A DNA stretch of 64,000 bases from Aradus depressus (lineage: Eukaryota > Arthropoda > Insecta > Hemiptera > Aradidae), in the NCBI GenBank assembly GCA_963662175.1, contig OY759224.1, positions 32,373,489 through 32,437,488 of the forward strand. The letters are read 5' to 3'. The notes beneath the pieces were generated by a model. That model worked only from the letters and a program-made list of their open reading frames with translations. It was not told the DNA's origin and made no database searches. Positions 1 to 12,619 of the stretch are shown here, piece after piece. A program made the position numbers and the translations under genes. Numbering within the stretch: the stretch's first letter is position 1; every line of letters starts with the position of its first letter.

Positions 1-120
1 GTTAAGAAATATTTCATGAGTTAGCACGGTACAGCCGGGGGACTCCCAAGTTTTAATAGCACCCTTTGACCTGAGATGTATTTGAAGGGTCGTTCTCTGC
101 AAACTGACTTAGTTCATAAC

Positions 121-275
121 TAGACCTGACGATGGTATAAAGCCGAAACCGGTAGTTATATATGTATATATATCTTTAGTGGAATAGACAATATTTCAAA
201 AATAAGTTTGTTTATTTATTTATTACAAGTTTCCTCAATATGTCCGCGTTTCTCAACTTAGAATTTTTGTATGAC
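121..275 (+). repeat. Penelope-type terminal repeat with hammerhead-like core
   Basis: CTGACGA at 126-132, T, GGT-loop-GCC, GAAAC (145-149), CG, GTA, then TTTAGTGGAATAGACAATAT and CTCAACTTAGAA. It shares this order with 45545 and 34980. Confidence 0.7.
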
Positions 276-599
276 TTCACTTGATTGTACAAAACACATA
301 TTTATTGCAAAAATTAAATAACGTTTTTTATTTAAACAATATGACTAAATTTAACTAAACCAAAGGATGGGTTAAGTTTTAAAAAAATTGCTATTTATTT
401 AATTAATGAATTGTAATAGTTCGTATTGCCCCCCAGTCACGTTGAAGACAGGTTGACAGTGTCGAGGCGTGCTGCGGATAAGGCGACAGATATCTTCATG
501 AGGAATCCTTTGGCTGGGGCGGCGGCGGCTGCAGGATGGAGCCAGGGCTCATTCAGCCGGTATCAGAGACAGTTTCTTACCGATCACGCTATTGGACTG

Positions 600-768
600 A
601 TGATGCCCGGGCTTTAACTACAAGGTCATACCGACTCTACAGTGGGAGTTCTAATTTTGGCATGTCCAGGTTTATTCATCGAGGTTAGGGTTCTTTAATG
701 AGTACCTGACATCGTACAAGCTCGGGACCATCGCTTAATGTCCCATCCGAAGGACGGCGTGTTCAAGG
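600..768 (-). repeat. SINE family 1, headless fragment
   Basis: The body and tail of the main SINE: GCCCGGGCTTTAACTAC at the left, then GTACCTGACATCGTAC and CCCATCCGAAGGACGG. The tRNA-like head is missing. Confidence 0.8.
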
Positions 769-863
769 TTTTTTAACCTCTCGAATTTTGTTACTTTTAC
801 TATATGTCATTACTGTAAAATACAAATTATCATATAATTTCCGTTTTATTTTCATTCATTTAG

Positions 864-3800
864 GTAAATCAAGTGAAAGGCGAAAAAGTTGAACTTATAA
901 AAAAGTTGGAAGAAAATGGAAAAGAAATATTAAGACTTCAACAAGCTTTATTGATCCAAGAATCTCCAAATCATCTGACCAAAGAGCAACAGGCCAACCT
1001 CGTCAGTGAAATGGTAAGTTATTGTTTAAAATAATGTACATATAACATTATTTAATATTTCTTGGAGATAACCAATTCAATTAAGACATGTACTCATTTT
1101 CTGAATTTGTCTTACAGTAAATCATTCGTATCACTGGGAAGACTGGTATATGGGTCTAAGCAGCCTCCAGTGCTCCTATCCCTTCGGTGGTAGCTTTTCT
1201 GTGAGAGTTCGACCGCGAGTACGTGACCGCTATTTAAGTTCCCTCCAAAGGATGACATACTCATGTTTTTATTACCTCTCATATGAACAACCTAAGGCGT
1301 GTCTGATTCCAGGATCTTATATCTGTGCATCCGGTGTCCTTGGTTTGACCTCTTTCTCCACTCCACTCTTGTTCACTGCTTTCATAGTTTTTAATTCTTT
1401 AGTTAGTTATTGTGAGTCATTCCCGAGTTTTAACTACAACGTCATATCGCCTACTACCAGAGCGCTCTTCCGTCACTCTGGTGTAGTGTATTTTCTTTCT
1501 TAAAAAACTGCAGAACAAACCTACCATTCGCTATTGGAAGTCTATAATGAACATTCTCCTTCTCAAAACACTTGCGAAAAGTTGTTTAAGAGATTCAAAA
1601 ACAATGAATTTAATGTCATGGACAAGGAACGTCCAGGGCATTACTAAACGACAATCCATGTCAGACACTTGAAGTATTTTCAGAAACATCAAATGTTGAT
1701 CGATCAACAATTGGTAAACTTTTATATGCTATGGGCATGGTTCAAAAACTTGGAAATTTGGTGCCATACGAGTTAGAAGAGAGGGACATTGAACGACGAA
1801 AAGCCATTTGTGAATTGTTACTGCAATGGTAAAAAAGGAAGGGATTATTGTATCGCGTTATTACGGGAGATGAAAAGTGGATTTATTATGACGATCCGAA
1901 ACGCAGACCTGCATGGGAGAAGTCCTGTGAACCCGGTCCACCGACGCCAAAACGGAATATCCATGGGTCAAAGATAATGCTCTGTTTCATGTGGGACCAG
2001 AAGGGCGTAATTTATTATGAGCTGCTGCAACCATCTGAACCCATTACTGGTGACCGATATCGACTGCAATTAATGCGTTTAAAGCCAGAAAATTTACTTG
2101 CTAGGAGTAAACTGGGGAATTGTACCGCAGCCACCTTATTCCCCAGATATTGCTCCTTCAGATTACCATTCGTTCCTGTCCATGCAGTCAGCCCTTTTCG
2201 AGCAGCACTTCAATATTTATGATGATGTTAAAAAATGGCTTGATTGGATTGCCTCAAAGGAGCAGGATTTCTTTTTTCGTGGGATCTATCTTTTGCCTGA
2301 TAGATGGGCCAAGGTTGTGGATTCTGCTGGGGCATACTTTGATTAACACAATAAACAAACAATTGTAAAATAAACATATATTTTTAATGAAAAAAGTTCC
2401 CATTTTTAATTCTCTTTTCTTATATTTTTACTCTTTTTACAGAAAATCCTTGAAGAAAAACTAGAAAAAGCTCTAGAATCGAAAGCATTCTTCAAAGAAC
2501 AATGGGGGAAAGCTGTTCGAGAGTTACATCTGATGAAGGAGGAAGAACAACATCACCTGAAGTGGCAGATACAGAAGAACCGACAAGAACTACAGACACT
2601 CGGGTAACAGCCTTAAATATCTCAGTTTTCGACAGAAACAGATTATATGTAGTGTTTTCTTTAATATTAGCTATAAAAAGTATTGGCTTAACTCAGGCAT
2701 GTCAAACTCAAATCTGTGGCCACTTTGGTGACAGAGGGGGCCACATGTAGTTACTTATTGTGACTCATGCCCGGGCTCTAACTACGAGGTCGCTTCGTCA
2801 TTTTGGTGGATCTACTATGGGAGTCCTAAATTTAGCCTATCTAGGATTATTCACTTAGAGGAGGGGTCTTTAATGAGTGTCTGACATTGTACAGGCTTAG
2901 GACCATCGCTTAACGTTCCGTCCGAATGACGGCTTGCTCAAGATGTTTTCACCTGCCGAACCCGCGATCTTGAGCTCAGTATGTGACTAGTTTTAATATT
3001 TTCAAAGCTTTCAAAACTATATGTTCATGTTAGAATCTTTTTAAATTCTTTTATACTACCAAAGGTAACTCAGAGGTAGCATGCTAGTCTACTGAGCTCA
3101 AAATCGCAGGTTTGAAACCCGGCCGAGGCCCTTAGGCGGGGCGTTAAGCGATGGTCCCGAGCCTTTACGATGTCACGGTACTCGTTAAAGACCCATACCC
3201 TAAGTAACTAAATAACAATTTAGGACTCCCATTAGGTCGCTCATGTTCACCAGAGCGACGAAAGAGCTCAATATGACCTCGTAGTTAGAGCCCGGGCATG
3301 AGTCACAATAACTATCTATTTATTATTCATGCCTATCGCTGTTCTCAAATATTTTAATGAACCTTAATTATTTTTTATAAACACGATATTGTTTAACATG
3401 TACTCTTTTGAGTTGGTACTTATTATTGATAATAGATATATCAACATTTGAAAAACGGTATAATTTTGACTATTTTTATATTTGTTTTTTCAGGAAAAAG
3501 GTTTTTCATACAATTTGGGGACTTCGATTTCCCTTATTAAGATAACTTTCATATTTACAGTAAAGTATAGCTTTGTAATATTGGTTTAATGTGGAAAGCC
3601 TGTTCTAAATCACTTGCTTGGCTATATTTCACTCTTCGTCTTCTTTCTGCTTGTTGCGGTTTTCATATTATTTTCTTTTTGCAGAAAAATATTATTATTA
3701 CAGTTTCTTTGTTATCGTATTGATGGTTGAGATTATGAACATACAATAAAATATCGACGTATACATTTTTAGAAAATGAGACATTTCTCTGCATATCTCT

Positions 3801-6800
3801 GTAACTGTGAATGGTAGAATGTCACGTGTGGTTTCTCTCGATCACGTATAAGTTGAAGTTTTGCACTCAAGACAACCTATCTCAAAATTCAAACCGAAAG
3901 TCACGTGATTTGTATCCTTATAAGCCCAATTCAACCGTAGACCATGGTGGCATCTTGAACGGGGGAGAGAGGGCTAGGAGAACACATTCTTGAGGCATTT
4001 CGGCTGCGCATTGTCTGTCTATGTTCCATATCTTTGGAATGAGGGCACCGGTAACTCAGGAGTAGCGTGCTAGCCTACTGAGCTCAAGATCGCGGGTTCG
4101 AAAACTGGCGCCAAAGCCCTTAGGTTTTTTTTATCTGGTAGGTAAAACTATATTAAGCACGCCATCCTTCGGATGGGATTTTAAGATTCAGGGACTCAGA
4201 AATAGTAGTAGGGTAGATAACATTTAGGATTCCCACTGTTGAGTAGGGCCCATGTCCACAAGAGCGACGAAAGAGCGCCATATGACCTCTTAGTCTTTAG
4301 AATTATTTTGTCTGGCCTATGTGCACCTGAAATTAGTAGAAATATAGTGAAACACTAAAAAGAAAGAAAAAAGAAATGTTTTTTTTAAAATATTGTCTAT
4401 TTCATTAAGCATATTCAAATAATAATAATAATTTTTATTGTTTAAAGGGATCACCCCTATACAATTGTCAGTGACCTTTTACAGTATTAACATAATAATG
4501 ACACATATAAAAGAATACACATATAAAACAATAATGTCATATATAAAGGAACCTTTAACAAACTAAATAAATAACATAAATAAATTTAAAAAAAGTATAA
4601 ATAAAATAAGTAATTACAAATTAATAATAATAACCTAACAAAGACAATAAATATGAAGTGGGGATGTAGGTATTGAATATCAATATAATATGTAGGTTGA
4701 AATACATTATTCGTTAACAGTGAATAATCTATGTTCATCAATGATCAGAACGCTTATTAAATAATAGAAAATGTTTGAGATATCATTCTTATTATGGGCC
4801 AGGAGTTACGTATGAAAGTTGGATCGGTCTATATTGATACACTAAGGCAGGAAGTGGCTTCTAATGGAAAACATTCGTTGTTTTTAATTTTTTTTAAAGT
4901 TACTATACAGGCATCGCCGGATAATCTGTTATTATTTAACAAATTGTATACAAAAAATAATTAAATAAAAAAAGTGTGTTCATCTTCACATCTTCAATAA
5001 AAGTTAAGAATAGAAAAATATAATAAATAATTAAAAAAAAAAAAATTGTGAATAAATCAAAATTTATTTTTAGTCTGGTTCAAAAAAGTGATTGAGGAAA
5101 GGCAGTTCAGGCGTCGGCTGTCCTGGACGGAAGCAGAAAGGAACTGAAGTAAGCACATATGATGCACAATAAGACTGGCAGCATGCTACAACAGCTGTGT
5201 GGTCTGTGAGGTGAAACATCATCCTTGGGGGAGTTCAGTTCCCGAGAGGACAAGAGGCTCTGTCCGTTTCAAAAACATCAGCCACTTTCTCATAAGATAA
5301 ACATTATTAATGGAATTTAAAAAAAGGGTACAGAGCACAGGATGGGATACTTATATATTTTCCCCCCTCCCAAATTGCTATTGTCTTTTGAACTTATCTT
5401 TGATCCCATATATTTTCACAGTTTGATTATTACGTAAGCACAGTAGGACTTCCCCCTCTGTGGGGTTGGAGAGTCACAGTCGCAAATAATCTCAGAATCA
5501 TATAAATGTCATCCCAGCAAACTTTACTTTTTGTGGAATTAGAGGAATTGGAATGAGGAATTCCGTGCCAAAGTGAACACTTTGATAACCCAACCCCCAC
5601 GGATCCACCTCAAAATTTGCACACGTGATCTTGACGACAAGATATGATACTCCCCCAACTTATAGCCCCTAATACGCTATAGAACGCCCAGGGCGAATTT
5701 CTTAAGTTTTAAAATCAATATCGAAATTTTAATGTTTTTTTTTTTCGTCATTTTTCTGTCTAAAGCCAATTATTGTCCAAAAAAATATTGGAAAACATGA
5801 TTCTTATAGAAACTTTTCCGAGGAATCCGAATTTTCAGTTCGTTTTACCCTGTACGGCAAGGGGGTGCCATTTTTTTTGAAAAACTCATTGCCAAAAAGT
5901 CACCACACCGATTTTCTTGAAACTTTCCAGAAATGTTCCTAAAAGCATATACTTTGAGATGATAATATTTTGCGTATGGCTTTTTTCACAAGAAAATGTT
6001 CTACAACTCAATTTAGTCATATTTTAGTCATTGTTTTGGTTTATTTTACAATTTTTCGCATTCGTAGGTTTTTTGTGAAAATGTTTCATTAATTATGACA
6101 TTTTTCAATGAAGTGATCAAAATAACAAAGGACAAACAGTTTGGAAATATTCTGCATTTGTCTTCTATGCAGATAAAAAATAAATTATTCGCACATTACA
6201 AAGCAAAGTTCGGACTACGTAGCACTACTTTTTCACTGAAAGTTAACTTTGCACTCCTAGCTATACTGGGTGGGATGGCGCACCTAGGGGCCTAAGCATT
6301 CAATAATTGTATCCCTTCCCTGGTTGCGACGCTTAATGGTGGTAGGGGGTCGTGGAGGGGGATCCTTGTTAACAAAAAAGTAGGAAACTCCTCACTGGCC
6401 TCAAGGGGGATGAGCACCCCTGGCATGAAAGGACCATGTTTCACCTCACAAACAGCACTTTGGTGTTCAGAGTTTGATTGTGTTGGTGTTTTGATGTACT
6501 CATATTTCCATACTAGATTCATTGAGAGGTTGATCAGATCTGGAGCGAATATGCGGGGGGGAGTGGATCGAGCTAAAACTATATTGGTACAAGGGGGCCA
6601 TAGTGGCCGTGCGAACTAGAGCAAAGGGCTTTGGTCGCATGGTCTCGTGGTTTGCGGGTTCTAATCCCGTCCGGGAGTGAGTTTTATTTCGTAGATAGAA
6701 CTCCCTCCCGAGGCCACATGGATGTTGTAAATAACTAAATAGATAACACTGTTATAATAGTTGGTTATTATGACTCATGTCCGGGCTTTAACTACGAGGT

Positions 6801-8119
6801 CATATCGCCTACTACCAGAGAGCTCTTTCGTCACTCTGGTGGACACGAGCCGGGGAGTTCTAAATTTTGCCTACCCTAAATTTTTATTCACCTAGGTTAA
6901 TGGTCTTTAACGAGTACCTGACATCGAACAGTAAATCATGGATTCGAACCTTTGAGCACGCCCTCCTTCGGATGGGTTGTTAAACGATAGTCCATGTTTA
7001 CCAGAGCGCTTTTTCGTCGCTCGGTAGTAGGCGATATGGCCTTGGAGTTAAAGCTCAAGAGTGAGTCAAAAAAACAACAATACCGTTATGGTTTAAGAAA
7101 ATATAACTAAGAAATCTTGAAAAGAAGAAATTCTATGCTGAGTTTTCAAAGGAATTTCATGTTTTCCGACAACCCTGATTTCAAAAATTAAAAAAAAAAT
7201 TGCTGGGGAAGTTTTATAAGGGAGATGATAAACGTTGAGCACGCTGTCCTTCGGAGGTCTTAAGTCTATGCTGTGATATGTACTCGTTAAAGACCTCCTA
7301 CCCGGGATAACTAAACGTAGGTAGGCAAATGTAGAGTCTAATGGCTACTAGAACGAAGAAAGAGCATGCTGCCCTTCGGAGGTGTCAAGCCTATATTGTT
7401 CCTGATTACAAATGACGGGGTTAGAATCAAAATGGTCCAAGTGATATTTTTAAACATTTTTTGTTAAGTGCATAATCGGGTACAAATATGATACTTCTTT
7501 CAGGAAAAAAGTTGTACAAGTGAAATGCTAGCCAGTGCTGAGATCTAGTGGCAAATCACTTATACCATTTTGGTGACATGAACAAGTAACTTAAACATAT
7601 CAATAGTGACCTTGAAATTAAGAGTTTTATTCAATTTTATGGTTTGCTATCAGCAACTTTCACCATAAAAGCAGAAGACAAAATGTTTCCTGTTTCCATA
7701 AATTATAGATTTTTTTAATCAGTTAAGAACTTAATGCAGTTTCTTAAAAGTTTTAAAAATGTCACTTAGACCACTTTGATTCTAACCCCGTCAAATCACC
7801 CTCTTAATGAGTAGAGTGTGGCATTTATTTTAAATAATTCTAACCATTAGTTTTTTTTTATAACCATTTTTATTTTTTCCTCTGAAAATAAATAATCATT
7901 TGTCCGACTATCTGTTGTAGCCTTGTCCAAGAGATCACCCAAGAAGTTGGAGAAATGAAAAAAGATCAGTCAAGTATAAAGACCATTCGGTCTCAACTAT
8001 TAAATTTTATTCATAGTTGTAATAGCAATGCTAGCGATAAACACAAAACTAGAAGTACAAACCAACCAATATCTTCTAAAACTTTACCTCAGGTTGACAC
8101 AAGTCAACAAACTGTATAG
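864..8119 (+). CDS. CEP120: CEP120-like centrosomal protein, C-terminal exons (5' partial)
   Basis: Three exons were rebuilt: 864-1013, 2443-2603 and 7921-8119 (stop TAG at 8117). All have AG/GT borders and compatible phases, giving 169 residues of C terminus; the gene continues left of the window. The first two exons are a charged coiled coil. The second holds SKAFFKEQWGKAVREL, which resembles the conserved FFKQQWGRALREL block near the C terminus of CEP120, a centriole-elongation and ciliogenesis protein. The last exon continues the helix (MKKDQSSIKTIRSQLL) and ends in a polar Ser/Thr tail shorter than I recall for vertebrates. Intron 1 holds a decayed mariner; the 5.3 kb second intron is filled with SINE pieces. 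The exon structure is firm. The CEP120 name rests on remembered similarity, and another centriolar coiled-coil protein is possible. Confidence 0.62.
1140..1500 (-). repeat. LINE 3'-end scrap plus SINE tail fragment
   Basis: The stretch 1152-1195 resembles, inverted, the 3' end that follows the LINE C-terminal frame at 36405-36480 (both share CCAGTGCTC and TATCCCTTC). 1401-1490 is a minus-strand tail of the main SINE (gtcatatcgcctactaccag). No gene is seen. Confidence 0.45.
1501..2346 (+). pseudogene. Decayed mariner transposase
   Basis: Translation in shifting frames gives mariner blocks in order: a helix-turn-helix remnant ending FKRFKNNEFNVMDKERPG (about 1585-1640), RVITGDEKWIYYDDPKR around the first catalytic Asp (1850-1905), NIHGSKIMLCFMWDQKGVI (1958-2015), then YSPDIAPSDYHSF with the remaining catalytic Asp residues (2134-2172), to a stop at 2344. 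In-frame stops and several frameshifts make it non-functional, and the block between GDRYRLQLMRL and NWGIVPQPPYSPD looks shortened. It lies in a CEP120-like intron, same strand. Confidence 0.85.
2752..2985 (-). repeat. SINE family 1 copy
   Basis: Minus-oriented copy with tail GACTCATGCCCGGGCT at the left and CTTGAGCTCAG from the tRNA-like head at the right. It is followed 76 bases later by an oppositely oriented copy, so the pair could fold back. Confidence 0.85.
3061..3318 (+). repeat. SINE family 1 copy, near full length
   Basis: The tRNA-like head has box A (GGTAACTCAGAGG) and box B (GGTTTGAAACCC). The body contains GCGTTAAGCGATGGT, and the tail ends GGGCATGAGTCACAATAACT. Confidence 0.88.
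4046..4300 (+). repeat. SINE family 1 copy
   Basis: The head has GGTAACTCAGGAG and box B GGGTTCGAAAAC; body and tail are diverged (gagcgacgaaagagcgccatatgacc). Confidence 0.85.
6597..6738 (+). repeat. SINE family 2 (tRNA-derived), copy 1
   Basis: The tRNA-like head includes TTTGGTCGCATGGTCTC and a box B-like GGTTCTAATCC. A short conserved body follows (TTATTTCGTAGATAGAACTC) with an end near GTAAATAACTAAATAG. It is different from family 1. A second copy lies at 20236. Confidence 0.7.
6768..7075. repeat. Two opposed SINE family 1 fragments
   Basis: 6768-6925 reads on minus (tail plus part of the body). 6953-7075 reads on plus (CTTCGGATGGG to the tail GAGTGAGTCA). The two meet near 6940 as an inverted pair. 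Confidence 0.75.
7234..7400 (+). repeat. SINE family 1 body fragments
   Basis: Contains GAGCACGCTGTCCTTCGGAGG and ACTCGTTAAAGACC from the SINE body, then a second partial unit with GCATGCTGCCCTTCGGAGG. No head is present. Confidence 0.65.
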
Positions 8120-10340
8120 ACATTTTGTTCATTTATTTTTAAGTTTCTCTATTTTTAATATGCATTTTTTTTTTTTAATTTTTTTATTAAATTTCAGGGC
8201 CATATGAAAGAATGTCGGGGCCTATGTAGAGTCGAAATCGTTTATATGAACCTTCAAGGGACTAACATTGATATTGAATGTCATTATATCGGAAATTTTC
8301 TGAAATTGGGAGGGAAGATAGTTTAAATATATATTGACCTAGAACGAAGAATATATATAAGCGACGAAAGTGTGCTCTTGTAGTAGGCGATATAAACTCG
8401 TAGTTAAAGCCCGGGCAATAAATAACTATATAAATTCGGGAGGGGGGGGGGGGGGGGGGGGGGTTTGTACGATTTGCCCAGTGGATGCACTGTTTTTCAA
8501 AAGCTCAATATATAGAAAATTGTACATAAAATTATATATAATTATAACTAATCTCTTTCAAAATAGTTTGATGATAATTTTTTTTTTTTAATAAGAATTA
8601 TTTTTCGAAAGAATATATAATTTAAGGTTTCAGATTCTCCAATGTTAGATTGAACAGGAATATAAGGTTTAAAATTATTTTTTTCTTTTATTTTTTTTTC
8701 TGAAATATTCAATCAACTATATTTATGATTTTTTCTTAATGTCTAAGGGTAAAATGTTCCATATCAGTTCGAATGTTGTATTTAATGTATTGTACTGTGT
8801 TAGATCTTAAATTAAATTGTAAAAATTAGATATATTTGTAACAATTTCTTATGTGGTTTGACCATACCTTGTTATAATCACTCTAGTAAATGTATATTTT
8901 GGATATTTTAATGTTTCTAGATTAAATTTCGAAATTGACCATTAGCCGAATTATTTGTCCAATTTTAATATATAAAGTTACACTTTTTCCAAAATCTGAA
9001 GTATGCATCTTTGCACCTCCCAAAATCGCCAAACTTTTTTTTTATCGCCCATTTTGTCCAAGCTACGTTACCGAGGTTCGTAACTTCTATGGAAGGTCCT
9101 GGGAGAGATGTTTTATTTTGGAAATGAAACTCTACATAAGTTGAGGTACGCGAACATATTGTAACTTTGTAATAAATAAATAAAACCAACTTTTTGTTTA
9201 TAAATATTGTATATACCACAAATATATATATATATGTGGAAACGTAACTGGTTCTAAGCTGTTTACAAAGGGGGTTGAAATAAATTTGGTCATGAATACA
9301 AATGATAATTTTATTGGCTTTATTTATTTCCAGTTGTTGTAAACTATCAAATAAACTGTTCTTTGTGAAGAACTTGAGGTTTTTGATATCTTCAGTTAGT
9401 TGAAAAGTGTGACTGTTGTCAATAATTATATCGTCGATCAGTCTGTCCAATATATTGTACATGGCTGCACATCGCACACTCTAGACAGTCAGTATATTCC
9501 ACTTTTATTCTCAATTTCAATTTTGTCCCTACCTCTATTTAAGCACTGGCTAGGATTGTCCTAGACATTTTACTGTAGATTGTCCCTTAGTCCGGAAAGT
9601 CCTGTATTTCGGACTTTCCACTTATTATTCCGATTTTGCTCCCCGACATATACATATATTTATCTCTTCTCACAACGGAAAACATTTTAACATGACTTAT
9701 TTCCAGCAATTTTAAATGAAAGATTTTTTTCTTGTTGAGCAGTTTACACTTTTTGACTTATTTTATGATTTTTAATTTTTGAGTCATATTGAGTGTCAAT
9801 TGTTTTAATCTGCCTAGGATGCAATTATGAAGATAGATTGTCAGCATACTAAATTGGAAAAAGAAATTAAGAATTGATCCATGTGAAAATATACGACTAA
9901 AACTTTTAAATGTTAATTATATGTTTTGTAGAAGATACCGATATATGTATCTACAGCCACTGTATTATGACATATCTTTTAGATGTATTCATATGGGACA
10001 AGAGGCCTTATATAATAATAAATTAAATGTTTATCAATCTTTTATGTAAAATGCATACTCTTTACTAGTAAATGATCCATTTATTTTGTCAGTAAATACA
10101 CTATAAGGAAGCCTGTGATAGTTTTTCAATTTGTTTTTGTTTAGTATAATGTACTAACTCTCTCCTATATTATTTTGTTATAGATTATTTTATTTATGAA
10201 TTATACATAAATTTAAATTCTTTATATTTATAGTAATTGTAACATAACATATATTTATATTGTATATAGTTCTTATTGAATAAACACTTATGAAATAAAT
10301 AAAAGTCAATGATACACCTCTTAATGTTTATAAGATAATT
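8120..10340 (+). other. CEP120-like 3' flank: AT-rich, probable 3' UTR
   Basis: No gene seen. It holds a SINE tail (8355-8425), a 20-base poly-G run (8444-8463) and AT-rich unique sequence. AATAAA occurs near 10279 and again a few bases later, so the poly(A) site may lie there, but nearer sites are possible. The open frame on minus at 8965-9477 has no supporting motif. Confidence 0.4.
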
Positions 10341-10411
10341 TATTTTTTCCTTCTCTATTATGTAAGTGAAGAAGGGATTTTATTGGTAGCATGAGCCATA
10401 TATACACGAGA

Positions 10412-10645
10412 GGACGCCAGTAGCTCAATGTTATGCGTGCTTGCTTACTGAGCTCAAGATCGCGTGTTCGAATCACAACCGAGTTCCTTTGTTTATTTTG
10501 TCTGGAAGGTGAAAAAAAACTTAAGCACGCCGTCCTTCGGATGGGACGTTAAGCGATGGTCTCGAGCCTGCTACTCGTAAAAGACCTCCCACAATAGAGT
10601 CGGGCTCATAGTTAAAACGCCGACTTGAGTCATAATAACTAAGAA
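10412..10645 (+). repeat. SINE family 1 copy
   Basis: The head has CCAGTAGCTCAATG and box B GTGTTCGAATC; the body has GCACGCCGTCCTTCGGATGG and the tail GAGTCATAATAACT. Confidence 0.85.
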
Positions 10646-11590
10646 CCCAACTACACGAGACATAATCACCATCCATTTAAGTAGCTTATAAGACAATGAT
10701 ATTATAAAAAGTTACATACATTTAATATTAATAAAAACGATGTGATATCATTATAAAACATTCGTATACCAGACCGTTAATGAGCACTATATTTAAGGTA
10801 AGGACCACTCGCAACCCCCCTCTCGTAAAAAATTTTGAGACGCTATATATTGCCTATTTTTCAATCTAGCTTAGAAGAGTGCTACATCTGAAGTTTCATG
10901 AAAATCCGTCTAGCGGTTTAAGCGTAATTTTATAAATTACAGTCGTAGCTACAAAATCATAAGAAAATGCGAAATGCACCATTTAAAAAAATAGATTGCC
11001 GCCATGTTGTTACACTTTTGTTTTCCTTCCGGAGTGTTACCATTAGCATACTACTTCATTAAATAGTCGAATTTGTAGGACTAATGTTACTACAACAATT
11101 GGGCCATCTAAGAATAAAATAATATTCTAAATTGGCAAAATCCTTGTAGGCAAATAGATTTTCTATGCCTTATGAACATACCTGATATGTTCGTTTTCAA
11201 TTCAATTATATACGGAAAAATTACAAGACGATTTTTTGCATCAGCAAAAGATACTAATCACTTTCAATATATATATATATACGTAAATTTTCCATTTTGA
11301 GATATCTTTTCCAAAAACTCCATAACAGGTTAATGCGAACTTGTGAAATAGTTTCTAATGAAAATTGAAGTGACATATTTATAATTGTCATCAACTTAAC
11401 TTTTCGGAACGAAATATTGTTTCTATGAATATACTGAACAATGAATCCACGTCCGTGTGAACTTTAGAAATTTCTCGTCCGATAAAGGTGAAAAATCTCG
11501 TCCGATAAAGGTGAAATAAAGAAGTTTTCTTAGGAATAGATAATTAAAATACACAATTTCTTTGTCAAACTTCACTATATATTCTCAAAT

Positions 11591-11630
11591 ACTCAACTAG
11601 TTTCGCCGTGTTAAGGCATTATCAAGAGTC
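11591..11630 (-). ncRNA. Hammerhead-ribozyme-like motif (U3/A8 variant)
   Basis: On minus: ACTC, TTGATAA, T, GCC-loop-GGC, GAAAC, TA, GTT, GAGT. Stem I ACTC/GAGT and stem II GCC/GGC pair perfectly; stem III is the two-pair AC/GT. The core differs from CUGAUGA at positions 3 and 8, where the changes would still pair (U-A for C-G). Confidence 0.5.
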
Positions 11631-12150
11631 ACTTACAAACTGACAGAATTGGTTGACAGGGTAGAAGGTACAGTTATGGAGGGTTTTTTTTTTTGGATAT
11701 TGTAATGCTAAATGAACAAATAGAACTGAACCATTCCCCCCTTCTTAATTTAAATATCAAGTAGCTATGAGTCTGATGATTGTAGAAATGTTTTGCCAAC
11801 TGACATTCAGAGAATACTATAATTTTCATTTGATGTTTTAATTTGTCTTTAAATTCTTTGTATTTGTTTTTATTCACTTTAATATTTATTATATTTTACA
11901 TTTATATAATTCCTGAGTCATACCTATATAAATACCAACACTTTACTGTGAGATTCGCTTTATTAGATTTTATATATATATGTATATATAATTTTCTTTC
12001 TTTTTTATTTTATATTTTTATCTTGTAAATATCTGTTTATTGGAATGTATAGAGTAACAAAAACACGGGATTCCCCCCCGTCATTACCTAAAAACCCCCT
12101 CCATAACTGTACCTTCTACCCTGTCAACCAATTCTGTCAGTTTGTAAGTG

Positions 12151-12189
12151 ACTCTTGATAATGCCTTAACACGGCGAAACTAGTTGAGT
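12151..12189 (+). ncRNA. Hammerhead-ribozyme-like motif (U3/A8 variant), second arm
   Basis: Inverted copy of the 11591 motif: ACTC at 12151-12154, TTGATAA at 12155-12161, GAAAC at 12176-12180, GTT at 12183-12185, GAGT at 12186-12189. Confidence 0.5.
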
Positions 12190-12619
12190 ATTTGAGAATA
12201 TATAGTGAAGTTTGACAAAGAAATTGTGTATTTAAGAAGTTAACTAACAATAATAATACTTTATTGATAATTTTCAAACTTACATAATCGTATGCATTTT
12301 TTTGTCCAATCACAGAGCTTAAGAAGCTATTCAGTGGATTTATCTAATATAAAAGTAGAAAAAGAATCTTTATTTTCGTTTTTTTCAGTTGATCATAAAG
12401 TATTTAAGAAAGAAAATAACAGCAGAGCTCAAGAAAAAAAATATAGAAAACAAATAAATATAAATAATAAGTATATACATACAATCACAGGTACAAATAA
12501 CAACTTTTTGAACACATCACAGTCACATAACATTTACAATGTTTTTCTTATACAAAAATAACGAAGTTTTCTAAAGTTTTTTGTTCAGTCTAATGCGTAC
12601 ATTTGAGATGTACTGGCAG

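Larger units (their letters stand above)
11560..12236. mobile_element. Foldback (long inverted repeat) element carrying hammerhead-like arms
   Basis: Arms of about 125 bases, 11562-11688 and 12099-12227, are nearly perfect inverted copies (for example GGGTAGAAGGTACAGTTATGG against its complement). They enclose about 400 bases of AT-rich sequence. A second, truncated copy in the opposite orientation is at 55345-55800. There is no coding capacity. Each arm contains a hammerhead-like core. Confidence 0.85.

Noticed and set aside
426..617. Open frame of 63 codons with an Ala-rich stretch
   Set aside because: Overlaps the start of a SINE fragment, no splice context and no family motif; chance.
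3061..3135. tRNA gene candidates with box A and box B (here and in other copies)
   Set aside because: They are heads of SINE family 1: repeated, mutated in the cloverleaf and followed by the same SINE body.
8965..9477. 170-codon minus-strand frame
   Set aside because: Low-complexity, Lys/Ile/Tyr/Phe-rich translation typical of AT-rich DNA; no domain and no neighbouring exons.
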